Below are positions 51,945 through 59,538 of a DNA stretch of 64,000 nt, piece by piece. The translations under genes were made by a program, and so were the position numbers. This DNA is from Nonomuraea corallina. GTDB lineage: Bacteria > Actinomycetota > Actinomycetes > Streptosporangiales > Streptosporangiaceae. Location of the stretch: positions 1-64,000 of the forward strand of contig NZ_JAPNNL010000006.1 of the NCBI RefSeq assembly GCF_027620315.1, read 5' to 3'. Each line of letters starts with the position of its first letter. Within the stretch, counting starts at the first letter, position 1. The notes below the pieces were generated by a model, which saw nothing but the letters and a program-made list of their open reading frames with translations, was not told the origin of the DNA and searched no databases.

Positions 51945-51978
51945 GCCCCCTCCGCCTGAACGGGCAGGCGGAGGGGGC
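51945..51978. terminator. 14-bp stem-loop between binding protein and permeases
   Basis: GCCCCCTCCGCCTG-AACGGG-CAGGCGGAGGGGGC is a perfect 14-bp stem with a 6-base loop, placed between the solute-binding protein stop and the permease start. Such intercistronic stems either end most transcripts or protect the upstream message from decay, giving excess binding protein. Confidence 0.8.
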
Positions 51979-51992
51979 GGCGACGTGTCAGG

Positions 51993-53753
51993 TCAGCCGG
52001 CCGCCGGCTGGAGCTGCGTCAGCATCTCGAAGCCGCCGAGCTCGAACCAGTTGCGCCACATCGCGGGCGCGTGCTTGGGAGCTCCGTCCGCCGCGGAGGG
52101 CCAGTTCTTCCAGGTGGTGTTGCTGGACTGGGCCCACAGGCCGTTGTACCAGAGCGGAATGATCGGCATCTCGTCCATGTGGATCTTCTGGAGCTTGGAG
52201 GTGATCTCCTTCATGCCCTCGATGTCGTCCGTCTTGACCCGGTTGAGCTGCTGGACCAGCCCCCAGGCCTCCTTGTTCTCGTAACGCCCGTAGTTGACGG
52301 TGTTCTGCACCTTCCTGATGGGGAGCTGGAAGATGTAGTCGTAGTAGGTCCACGGGCTGCTGGACAGCTGGCGCTCGTTGTTGATGAGCAGGTCGAAGTC
52401 GCCCTTGCCGCGCTTGGCCACCAGCGCGTTGAAGTCGGGGAACTCCGGGGTGACCTCGATGCCGGCCGCCTTGGCGCTGGCGGAGATGACCCGGGCCGCC
52501 TCCATCCAGTCGGTCCAGCCGGTCGGCACCTCGATGGTCAGGTTGATCTTCGAGCCGTCCTTGTTCTCCACCAGCCCGTCGCCGTCACGGTCGCGGTAGC
52601 CGGCGTCGGCGAGCATCTTCTTGGCCTCGTCGGTGCTGAAGGAGAACCCGTCGGAGCTCACCACGCCCTGGTCGACGAACTGGTCCCACTGCGGCAGCAG
52701 GCCGGTCGGGTCGGCCGCCTGGACCAGGTTGCCGTAGACGCCTTCGACGATCTTCTTGACGTCCACCGAGGCGGCCAGCGCCTTGCGGAAGGCCGGGTCG
52801 TTCATCGGCTTCTTGGTGGTGTTGGGCACCATCCAGGCCGTGTTGGCCGACAGCATGTACGGCGGCTTGTCGTAGTACGAGGTGATGCCGAAGTTGCCGT
52901 CGATCAGGTTGGCCACGCCCGGCAGGAAGTTGTTGCTGAGGTCCAGGCCCTTCTGCAGCAGCATGCCCATGGCGACCTCGTTGCTGGGGGTGGCCACGTC
53001 CACGATGTAGCGGGGCTTGGGCTCCATGCCGAGCGCGGTCTTGCCCCACCAGTCGTCGCGCCTGACCAGCACCACGCGGTCCTGGTCGTGGCTCTGGAAC
53101 TTGTAGGCGCCGCTGCCGACGGGGTTCTCGTTGACGCCGTTGAGCACGTCCTCCTCGGAGCGGCCGGCCCACAGGTGCTCGGGGACGATCGAGCGGCTGT
53201 AGAGGTTGAAGTCCCACTCCTGGTAGTTGGCCTCGGAGAAGGTGAAGCGGACCGTCTGGTCGTCGACCGCCTCCACCTTCTCCAGCCAGTCCCAGATGTT
53301 GTGGAACGGGATCGTCTCCATCTTGCCGAGGCTGTAGGAGAACGCCACGTCCTTGGCCGTCAGCGGCTTGCCGTCGGCCCAGGTGACGCCCTGGCGGACC
53401 TTGACCTCGTACGTCTTGTCGTCCGTCCAGGAGCCGCTCTCGGCGATCCAGGGCACGAGCTTGGCCTGGGCGGGGTCGTAGTGGAAGAGCGTCTCGTACA
53501 CCAGGCCCTTGGTGCCGGTGGCGGAGTCCCACTCGCGGATCGGGTTGAAGTTGGCGGGCGGGCCCCACTGGACGCCGGTCGTGTACAGCGTCTCGTTGCG
53601 GGGCAGCGCTCCGGCGTCGCCGCCCGCCGCGGGCGCGCTGCCCGTCTGGGAGGTCTGGGGTGTCGGTGCGGCGGTGCCGCCGCCACCGGTACAGGCGGCT
53701 GCGAGCGTGCCCGCCGCGAGGAGCGGTATCAGGATTCGCGCCCGGGTCTGCAT
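51993..53753 (-). CDS. Family 5 solute-binding lipoprotein for oligosaccharides or peptides
   Basis: 586 residues. A lipoprotein signal (MQTRARILIPLLAAGTLAAAC) gives a lipid-anchored Cys at 21, followed by a Gly/Thr/Ala linker. The mature domain is SBP family 5: YTTGVQWGPPANFNPIREWD, WTDDKTYEVKVRQGVTWADGKPLTAKDVAFSY, and NLTIEVPTGWTDWMEAARVISASAKAAGIEV. The family name is oligopeptide binding, but relatives next to glycosidases bind cello- or manno-oligosaccharides. ATG 53753 is chosen over 53846 because AAGGAGAA is just upstream and the signal peptide starts there. It heads the operon, behind a CelR/CebR-type box. Confidence 0.9.
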   Translation of the reverse strand: MQTRARILIPLLAAGTLAAACTGGGGTAAPTPQTSQTGSAPAAGGDAGALPRNETLYTTGVQWGPPANFNPIREWDSATGTKGLVYETLFHYDPAQAKLVPWIAESGSWTDDKTYEVKVRQGVTWADGKPLTAKDVAFSYSLGKMETIPFHNIWDWLEKVEAVDDQTVRFTFSEANYQEWDFNLYSRSIVPEHLWAGRSEEDVLNGVNENPVGSGAYKFQSHDQDRVVLVRRDDWWGKTALGMEPKPRYIVDVATPSNEVAMGMLLQKGLDLSNNFLPGVANLIDGNFGITSYYDKPPYMLSANTAWMVPNTTKKPMNDPAFRKALAASVDVKKIVEGVYGNLVQAADPTGLLPQWDQFVDQGVVSSDGFSFSTDEAKKMLADAGYRDRDGDGLVENKDGSKINLTIEVPTGWTDWMEAARVISASAKAAGIEVTPEFPDFNALVAKRGKGDFDLLINNERQLSSSPWTYYDYIFQLPIRKVQNTVNYGRYENKEAWGLVQQLNRVKTDDIEGMKEITSKLQKIHMDEMPIIPLWYNGLWAQSSNTTWKNWPSAADGAPKHAPAMWRNWFELGGFEMLTQLQPAAG

Positions 53754-53852
53754 CAGAGTTCTCCTTCCCCCGCCGAGGCGGAGGGTCGCGTGAGTCCAAC
53801 CCCCGAGGTCGGCGGCCCGGGACCTACGCCGCCGCAGAGCCGCCACGCGTCA

Positions 53853-53866
53853 TGGGAGCGCTCCCG
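53853..53866. promoter_or_regulatory. CelR/CebR-type operator, site A
   Basis: TGGGAGCGCTCCCG matches 13 of 14 bases of the known actinobacterial CelR/CebR operator TGGGAGCGCTCCCA. It lies 100 bases before the binding-protein start on the minus strand. The core GGGAGCGCTCCC is a perfect palindrome. Confidence 0.85.
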
Positions 53867-53987
53867 AAATGGCGCGGGCAGCTTGTCGCTGAACCGGATA
53901 AGTACCGCGAAGGTAAAATCGGCGTGACGACCGAGTCAAGGGCCGTGACGAGTTTGAGATGCGGCTTTTGGAAACCCGGTTAAGTCG

Positions 53988-54001
53988 AGGGAGCGCTCCC
54001 A
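53988..54001. promoter_or_regulatory. CelR/CebR-type operator, site B
   Basis: AGGGAGCGCTCCCA again matches 13 of 14 bases of the CelR/CebR consensus. It lies 57 bases before the LacI gene and 135 bases from site A, so the regulator can control itself and the transporter from the two sites. Confidence 0.85.
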
Positions 54002-54057
54002 TAGCCGGATGCGCAGGTGCGTGCCGCTCCTGCCGGTAGTAAGGTGCGACTGCACGA

Positions 54058-55110
54058 ATGGCTAACCGGTTCACCACAGGGGGCTCGGCGTTGAAGCGAC
54101 CGACGATCGCCGACATCGCCCGCAGGGCGGGGGTGTCCAAGGTGGCCGTCTCCTACGCGCTCAACGACCGCCCCGGCGTGTCACCGGCGAAACGCGCGGC
54201 GATCAAGGCCATCGCCGAGGAGATCGGCTGGCGGCCCAACAGCGCCGCCCGCGCGCTCAACGGCGCCCGCGCCCGCTCCGTCGGCCTCACCCTGTGCAGG
54301 CCCGCCCGCATCCTCGGCGTCGAGCCGTTCTTCATGGAGCTGATCAGCGGCATCGAGACCGAGCTGTCGGCCCGCTCCTACGCGCTCATGCTCCAGGTCG
54401 TCACCAGCCCCGAGCAGGAGACCGAGATCTACCGCCGCTGGTGGGGCGAGGGCCGGGTCGACGGCGCCATCCTCGTCGACCTGCGCTTCTCCGACCCCCG
54501 CGTCACGGCGCTGGACGAGCTCGGCATGCCCGCCGTCGTCGTCGGCCACCCTTCGGAGGCCGGCGCGCTCACCCCCGTCTGGTCCGACGACGCCGCCGCC
54601 ATCCGCGAGACCGTCGAGTACCTCCACGCCCTCGGCCACCGGCGCGTCGCCCGCGTCGCCGGGCTGCCCGGCCTGGTCCACACCGTGCTGCGCGACCGGG
54701 CGTTCACCGCCGCGTGCCGGGAGCTCGGGCTCGACCGGCACACGATCCTGCACACCGACTACACCGGCGAGGAGGGCGCCCGCGCCACCCGGCGGCTGAT
54801 GAGCGCCCCCACCCGCCCCACCGCGATCGTCTACGACAACGACATCATGGCGGTCGCGGGCATGTCGGCGGCCGACGAGTTGCGGCTGCGGGTGCCGGCC
54901 GACCTGTCCGTGGTGGCCTGGGACGACTCGCCGCTCTCCCAGGTCGTCCGGCCCGCGCTCAGCGCCCTCACCAGGGACATCCCGGCGTACGGGGCGCACG
55001 CCGCCCGCGCGCTGCTGGGGCTGATCGCGGGAGAGGCGGTGGCGGCCGTCCAGGACCAGGCGCCCCGCCTCGTCCCCCGCGGCAGCACCGCCCCTCCCCC
55101 GGATTCCTGA
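54058..55110 (+). CDS. LacI-family regulator of CelR/CebR type
   Basis: 350 residues. The HTH is RPTIADIARRAGVSKVAVSYALNDRPGVSPAKRAAIKAIAEEIGWRPN (about 14-60), followed by a sugar-binding domain ending LSVVAWDDSPLSQVVRPALSALTRD. CelR of Thermobifida and CebR of Streptomyces repress cellulose-use genes through the 14-bp box seen twice upstream. Here the neighbour is a beta-mannosidase transporter operon, so the inducer may be a manno- or cello-oligosaccharide. ATG 54058 has no Shine-Dalgarno; TTG 54091, which starts MKRPTIAD after GGGGG, is an alternative. It ends 16 bases from a convergent gene. Confidence 0.9.
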   Translation: MANRFTTGGSALKRPTIADIARRAGVSKVAVSYALNDRPGVSPAKRAAIKAIAEEIGWRPNSAARALNGARARSVGLTLCRPARILGVEPFFMELISGIETELSARSYALMLQVVTSPEQETEIYRRWWGEGRVDGAILVDLRFSDPRVTALDELGMPAVVVGHPSEAGALTPVWSDDAAAIRETVEYLHALGHRRVARVAGLPGLVHTVLRDRAFTAACRELGLDRHTILHTDYTGEEGARATRRLMSAPTRPTAIVYDNDIMAVAGMSAADELRLRVPADLSVVAWDDSPLSQVVRPALSALTRDIPAYGAHAARALLGLIAGEAVAAVQDQAPRLVPRGSTAPPPDS

Positions 55111-55126
55111 GCGCGCAGCCCGTACG

Positions 55127-55570
55127 TCAGTTCCAGTTGTCGATCTTGACGTCATGCGGGTCGGGCGCGCCCTTGCCGGTCTCGATCAGCGCCTTGAGGC
55201 TCATCAGGAAGAGCGCCCACTTGGTGCCGCAGTGGTGCATGAACTCCACCGGCTCCTTCCAGCCCGCGTGCTTGAAGAGCACCACGGTGTAGTCGCCGGC
55301 CTGGGCGAGGTCCCAGCTCACGTGGGTGCCGAGCCACTCCGGAGGCCCGTCGGCCACCTCCCACAGCACGCGCCTGCCCGGGTCGAGGTCGAGGACCTTC
55401 ATGTCGAACCCGCCCGCGCCGAACCGGAACCGGAGCACGCCGCCCACGTCGCCGCCCGAGCCCTGGGTGTCGGCCGTCCACCAGCCGGCGAGTCCTTCGA
55501 CGGTGGTCAGGGCCGCGTAGACCTCGGCCACCGGTGCGGTGATGCCCACCCTGTGCAGGATGTCCACCAT
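55127..55570 (-). CDS. SRPBCC (AHSA1/START-like) protein
   Basis: 147 residues with the START-like fold: an N-terminal strand DILHRVGITAPVAEVYAALTTVEGLAGWWT, GGVLRFRFGAGGFDMKVLDLDPGRRVLWEVADG and a C-terminal helix TKWALFLMSLKALIETGKG. Such proteins bind hydrophobic ligands and often partner with ArsR regulators. ATG 55570 has GAGGAG upstream by about 6 bases; the frame from 55612 is rejected. It is the third gene of an SRPBCC-ArsR-SRPBCC operon, ten bases after the regulator gene. Ligand unknown. Confidence 0.85.
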   Translation of the reverse strand: MVDILHRVGITAPVAEVYAALTTVEGLAGWWTADTQGSGGDVGGVLRFRFGAGGFDMKVLDLDPGRRVLWEVADGPPEWLGTHVSWDLAQAGDYTVVLFKHAGWKEPVEFMHHCGTKWALFLMSLKALIETGKGAPDPHDVKIDNWN

Positions 55571-55580
55571 GGTGATCTCC

Positions 55581-55934
55581 TCACTGTCGATGATCGTGCC
55601 GGTCCTGGTCACGCTGGATCGCCTCGGCGATCGCCTTGATGCGCCGCAGCCTGGCGTCCCACGCCGCCCCCACCGAGGACAACTGGGCGACCGCGCGGGC
55701 CAGCTGCGCCTCGTCCACGCGGTAGCGCCTCTCCCGTCCGATGGGCGACGCGCGCACCAGGCCGGCGCGGTCGAGCACGCCGAGATGCTTGGCGACGGCC
55801 TGCCGCGTCACGGGCAGCCGGGCGCTGAGGCTCGTGGCGGTGCCGCCCCCCTCCGCGAGGAGCAGATCGAGCATCCGCCGACGGGTCGGGTCGCCGATCG
55901 CGGACCACAGATCGTCGTCGACGGCGGTGCTCAT
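55581..55934 (-). CDS. ArsR-family winged-helix regulator
   Basis: 117 residues. Helix-turn-helix DDLWSAIGDPTRRRMLDLLLAEGGGTATSLSARLPVTRQAVAKHLGVLDRAGLVRASPIGRERRYRVD (about 6-72), with a helical C-terminus. No metal-binding cysteines are seen, so it belongs to the SRPBCC-linked ArsR type that controls AHSA1-like genes. ATG 55934 overlaps the stop of the SRPBCC gene upstream (ATGA). It probably binds the two palindromes ahead of the operon and represses it. Confidence 0.88.
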   Translation of the reverse strand: MSTAVDDDLWSAIGDPTRRRMLDLLLAEGGGTATSLSARLPVTRQAVAKHLGVLDRAGLVRASPIGRERRYRVDEAQLARAVAQLSSVGAAWDARLRRIKAIAEAIQRDQDRHDHRQ

Positions 55935-56383
55935 GAGGCCGCCACCAGCCGCGCGACGTACTCCCCCAGCCGGGGGATGTAGGTGTCCCAGCCCGCGGTG
56001 TGCTCCTGGTAGCCCTGCGCCAGCTTGGCCGCCTCCCAGCCCATCTCCCTGAACCCGGTCTCGACCAGCCGGATCCTGGTGCCGCCGGCTGACGGGATGA
56101 GCTCGAAGGTGACCAGCAGGGAGTCGGCGGAGTCGTCCGCCTTCCCACCGGAATGACACCAGCGGAACGAGAACAGCCGGGGCGGCTCGGCCCGCACGAC
56201 GGCGATCGGGGAGACGTCGGCCCTGTCGCCCCAGACGAGCTCGCCGACGGCGCCGGGAACGGGCTCGAAGTCGGCGTCGTCGGTCCACCACCGCGAGAGG
56301 TGCTCGGGACGGCTGACGACCTCGTAGACCACCTCGGGTGAGGCGTCGACGTGGATCTCGCGTTCGATGCTGCCGTGCTCCAT
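55931..56383 (-). CDS. SRPBCC (AHSA1-like) protein, first in operon
   Basis: 150 residues: IEREIHVDASPEVVYEVVSRPEHLSRWWTDDADFEP (about 6-41), a sheet with VSPIAVVRAEPPRLFSFRW, LLVTFELIPSAGGTRIRLVETGF, and the C-terminal helix. Sequence and fold are those of the AHSA1/polyketide-cyclase-like superfamily. ATG 56383 lies just downstream of two palindromic operators and a promoter on the minus strand. It heads the operon. Ligand unknown. Confidence 0.87.
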   Translation of the reverse strand: MEHGSIEREIHVDASPEVVYEVVSRPEHLSRWWTDDADFEPVPGAVGELVWGDRADVSPIAVVRAEPPRLFSFRWCHSGGKADDSADSLLVTFELIPSAGGTRIRLVETGFREMGWEAAKLAQGYQEHTAGWDTYIPRLGEYVARLVAAS

Positions 56384-56398
56384 GACGATCCTCCATGC

Positions 56399-56458
56399 GC
56401 AACTTTCGGTTGCACGTTACGCTAACCTATCGATCGCCCGTTCGCAACCAAAGGTTGC
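56399..56458 (-). promoter_or_regulatory. Promoter with two ArsR-type palindromes
   Basis: GCAACTTTCGGTTGC (56399-56413) and GCAACCAAAGGTTGC (56444-56458) are two copies of a GCAACC-NNN-GGTTGC dyad. On the minus strand TTGCGA (-35, 56442-56447) and TAGCGT (-10, 56419-56424) are spaced 17 bases. One palindrome covers the -35, the other lies just past the -10, so a bound regulator would block the polymerase. Confidence 0.75.
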
Positions 56459-56590
56459 ACATGTCGTTGACGCCGCGGGATTCCCCGCCCTCCTGACTGA
56501 TTCACTTCTGTGATCATGCAAAGGCACGCGTCCCGATAAAGTCCTGTTACGACAGTGACATTGCGCGTTTCCGGACGAGAGGGATGCCAC

Positions 56591-56989
56591 GTGAGTGAGG
56601 AGTTCCGGCTCACCGTCGAGGCGTTAGCCAAGGAGTACAACCAGCGAACCGCCGGGTTACGCAAGGCCTACGGACAGCTGTCGGAGCTGACGGCCACCGC
56701 CGAGTCCCGGGACGGCATGGTGCGGGTGACCGTGGGGGCGCGCGGCCAGGTGATGTCCATCAAGCTGGACCCCCGCGTGTACCGCAAGCTCTCCCCGTCA
56801 GAACTCGCCCAGGCGATCCTGCACCAGATCGGCGCCGCCGGCCGCCAGGTCACCGACCGTACGAAGGAGCTCATGAAGCCCTTCATGCCGGACGACCTCC
56901 CTTTGGATGACCTCTTCGGCGAGGGGGCCGGCTTCGAGTCGTTCCTGCCCCAGCCGTTGCAGCTGCCGGGACTGGACACCCGTGGGTGA
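56591..56989 (+). CDS. YbaB/EbfC-family protein of a secretion/toxin cassette
   Basis: 132 residues. The YbaB core is VEALAKEYNQRTAGLRKAYGQLSELTATAESRDGMVRVTVGARGQVMSIKLDPRVYRKLSPSELAQAILHQIGAAGRQV, a nucleoid-associated-protein fold that in actinobacteria often accompanies WXG/type VII substrates. GTG 56591 is used, with a weak GAGGG upstream. It overlaps the next gene by 8 bases. In such cassettes the YbaB member may act as a chaperone or structural partner rather than a DNA binder. Confidence 0.8.
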   Translation: MSEEFRLTVEALAKEYNQRTAGLRKAYGQLSELTATAESRDGMVRVTVGARGQVMSIKLDPRVYRKLSPSELAQAILHQIGAAGRQVTDRTKELMKPFMPDDLPLDDLFGEGAGFESFLPQPLQLPGLDTRG

Positions 56990-57290
56990 CATCAGCTTCG
57001 AGGGCTACCACGCCGTCTTCCAGGACCTGCGGGCACGGGCCGCGCGGGCCGACTCCGAGGCCGAGCGCCTGCGGGAGGTGCAGCGGGACCTGATGAGGGT
57101 CTTCGACGAGGTGGGCAATCCTCTCGGGGACGACCAGTACGGCGCCGCGCTCCACGGAGGCCATCACAAGAGGCAGCAGGGCCTCCGCGACGCGTTCACC
57201 TCCTGCATACGGGAGGTCGAGCAGCTACGCGACGGGCTGCGGGAGAACGTGAAGAACTACGAGAACGCCGAGCACCTGCGGGGCGGGTGA
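56982..57290 (+). CDS. WXG100-like helical protein of the toxin cassette
   Basis: 102 residues, two long amphipathic helices joined by a Gly-rich turn (GNPLGDDQYGAALHGGHHKRQQGL). Helix 1 is ISFEGYHAVFQDLRARAARADSEAERLREVQRDLMRVFDEV, helix 2 is LRDAFTSCIREVEQLRDGLRENVKNYENAEHLRGG. The helical hairpin and size resemble ESX/WXG100-type proteins, though no WXG is present at the turn. GTG 56982 overlaps the YbaB stop. The toxin gene starts seven bases after its stop. Likely a partner in secretion of the toxin (inference). Confidence 0.65.
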   Translation: MGDISFEGYHAVFQDLRARAARADSEAERLREVQRDLMRVFDEVGNPLGDDQYGAALHGGHHKRQQGLRDAFTSCIREVEQLRDGLRENVKNYENAEHLRGG

Positions 57291-57296
57291 ACTCCG

Positions 57297-59528
57297 GTGG
57301 GATTCGACGGATCCCTCGTCCCCGACTGGGCCAAACCGTACGTCGACTACACCATCGACATGGACTGGCCGGAATCAGATGAGAACGACTGTTTCCGCCT
57401 CGCCGACGCCTGCGCAGCCACCGCCCGCACCATCCTGAACGACCAGGGCATCACCGTCCACACCCGGCCGGGCGACGACTGGAACGGCGACGCGCTCGAA
57501 CAGTTCCTCCAACACGTCCAAGACGTATCCGACCCGGCGCTGAGAACCCTCGTCGAGCGCCTCGTCACGGCCGCGCTGCAGTACAACGACCTCGGCGTCC
57601 AGGTCCAGAACACCAAACGGATGATCGAGGTCTCCGTCTGGTTCATGATCTCCCAGCTCGCCTGGCTCCTGGCCACCACCGGACCCTGGGGGCCGCTCTC
57701 CCTCTCCCTGACGGACTCCCGGGTGCAGGTCACCCGCCTGGCCATCGCCCAGCTCCGCAAGCGCCTGCTGACCGACATCGCCCTCTTCGACGGCCCCACG
57801 GCCGGCCCGGACCCGGCCGCGCAGGAGGCCGCGCGTGAGGAGCTCGACTGGGAGCAGATCATGAGGGCGGGCGGTACGGGAGACCTGCTGGGCGAGTTCC
57901 TGACCGCGTTCAACGGCCTGATGCCGCCCGAGGGCCCCGTGGGCAGGCCGGGACCGGTCGGCGGGGCCACCGACCTGATCACGCCGACCGGCGGGGACCC
58001 GCCCGACCGGGACCCCGCGACAGACGACGGTTCGCCGGGCCTGCCGCAGCACCCCGGCGGCCCCTACCCGGCCGTCCCCTTCTGGCTGACGCCGGGAGCT
58101 CCCGCCCCGGCGCCCACCCGGCGCGGCTCCGCCGCACCTGGCCGGCCGTCACTCCCGCGCGGCTACGCCGCGGCCGTCCCGTGGCCCGACGCCGAGGACG
58201 CCACCCCGGTCAGGCCGCGGACGTCGCCCGGGCCGGGTTCCATCGACGCCCTGCTCAACGCCCCCCGGCCGGCGGGCCATGCCCAGCCCGCAGGCCGGCC
58301 GCCCGGCCCGTTCCGGGTCCTCGGCAACCCCGGCCTGCCGGGTGACGGCCATGTGATCGGAGCCCAGGGCAGGTACGGCGCCGCGGGCGTGCTGATCAGG
58401 AGCGTCGACGGCGTGGCCCGCCACCTGCTCGTCCAGCAGGCCGAGGCCGCCTCCGACGCGGGGACGTGGCGGTTGCCGGGCGGGGCGCTCCACAGCCGCG
58501 AGCAGCCCGTGAACGCGGCCGCCCGCGAGCTGAGCGGGACGCTCGGGGTGGACCAGAGCCGTCTCGACGAGCTCCGGCTCCGCGGCAGCCACCCGGTCCA
58601 GCCGTACGGAACCGGCTGGACGTACACCCACCTGGCCGCCGAAGGGCCGCTGTTCACGCCGAGGCTCGACTCGTCCGAGATCCGCGACGCCAGGTGGTTC
58701 ACCCTCGACGAGCTCGACCGGCTGGCGAACCGGGGCCGTCTCCATCCCGTCCTGGCCGAGGCCCTGCCCGACGTGCTCGCCCTGTTCCACGGGGAGCGGG
58801 GCCTCACGGCGACCCCCGCGCACCGGTCGGGCCCTGTCCGCTCCGGGCTCGTCCCGCACGGGCCGGACCCGTCTCTCTCGCGGACCGTCCACCGCACGGC
58901 GTCGGGTTCCTTCTACGTCGCGGCCGCCCCGCACGTCCCCCTGGACGCGCCCTTCGGCGCCCGCACCGTCAGCCCGTCCTTCGGGGAGGCGGTCTGGTCC
59001 CCCGTCGTGGCGGAGCTGTCACCGGCTGAGCTGGCGGCGGTGCGCGGCTACGCCGGCAGCGGACACCGCGGCATCAACCGCTACCTGCGCCGGGCCGACC
59101 CCGGTCGTCCCGGCTCCGTCTCGCTCCCCGCGCCTCGGGCCTCACGCCTCAGGGCCAGGATCCAGGCGCTGGACGAGGTTCTGCGCCGGCGGCCGGTGCC
59201 GGAGAGCATCGACGTGTTCCGCAGGCTGCACTTCCGCTCGCGCCCCTTCACCGTGCCCGTCGAGCACCTGCCGGGAACCGTGCAGCGGGACCCGGCGTTC
59301 CTTCCCACGACCATCGGCGACCGGGCCGTGGGCGGGCACGCCGTCATGCTGTGCCTGCGCGTGCCCGCCGGCACCCCCGCCTTCTACCTGCCCCTGCTCA
59401 GCGGCTCCTCCGGGCAGGAGCTGCTGCTGGGCAGCGGCCTGTCCTGGTATGTGGAGGACGTGCTGCGCAAGGACGGCAGGTGGCACGTCTACGGGTGGGT
59501 GCTGCCGCCCGAGGACTCCGGCGGCTGA
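57297..59528 (+). CDS. Polymorphic toxin: WXG/CpnT-like head, degenerate Nudix, ADP-ribosyltransferase-like tail
   Basis: 743 residues. About 1-165 is a helical CpnT/WXG-like secretion head (VPDWAKPYVDYTIDMDWPESDENDCFRLADA...; WNGDALEQFLQHVQ). A Pro/Gly-rich linker follows to ~335. A Nudix-like domain (~336-490) fits the Nudix box at 394-416 (GALHSREQPVNAAARELSGTLGV) except that the catalytic EE pair is GT. From ~575 to the end the pattern fits an ADP-ribosyltransferase exoenzyme: AAVRGYAGSGHRGINRYLR, Arg in VFRRLHF (~641), FLPTTIGDR and SGQELLLGSG (~707). The usual E-x-E is only G-Q-E, so activity is uncertain. GTG 57297 start. No obvious immunity gene follows. Confidence 0.75.
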   Translation: MGFDGSLVPDWAKPYVDYTIDMDWPESDENDCFRLADACAATARTILNDQGITVHTRPGDDWNGDALEQFLQHVQDVSDPALRTLVERLVTAALQYNDLGVQVQNTKRMIEVSVWFMISQLAWLLATTGPWGPLSLSLTDSRVQVTRLAIAQLRKRLLTDIALFDGPTAGPDPAAQEAAREELDWEQIMRAGGTGDLLGEFLTAFNGLMPPEGPVGRPGPVGGATDLITPTGGDPPDRDPATDDGSPGLPQHPGGPYPAVPFWLTPGAPAPAPTRRGSAAPGRPSLPRGYAAAVPWPDAEDATPVRPRTSPGPGSIDALLNAPRPAGHAQPAGRPPGPFRVLGNPGLPGDGHVIGAQGRYGAAGVLIRSVDGVARHLLVQQAEAASDAGTWRLPGGALHSREQPVNAAARELSGTLGVDQSRLDELRLRGSHPVQPYGTGWTYTHLAAEGPLFTPRLDSSEIRDARWFTLDELDRLANRGRLHPVLAEALPDVLALFHGERGLTATPAHRSGPVRSGLVPHGPDPSLSRTVHRTASGSFYVAAAPHVPLDAPFGARTVSPSFGEAVWSPVVAELSPAELAAVRGYAGSGHRGINRYLRRADPGRPGSVSLPAPRASRLRARIQALDEVLRRRPVPESIDVFRRLHFRSRPFTVPVEHLPGTVQRDPAFLPTTIGDRAVGGHAVMLCLRVPAGTPAFYLPLLSGSSGQELLLGSGLSWYVEDVLRKDGRWHVYGWVLPPEDSGG

Positions 59529-59538
59529 GCGAGGGGGG

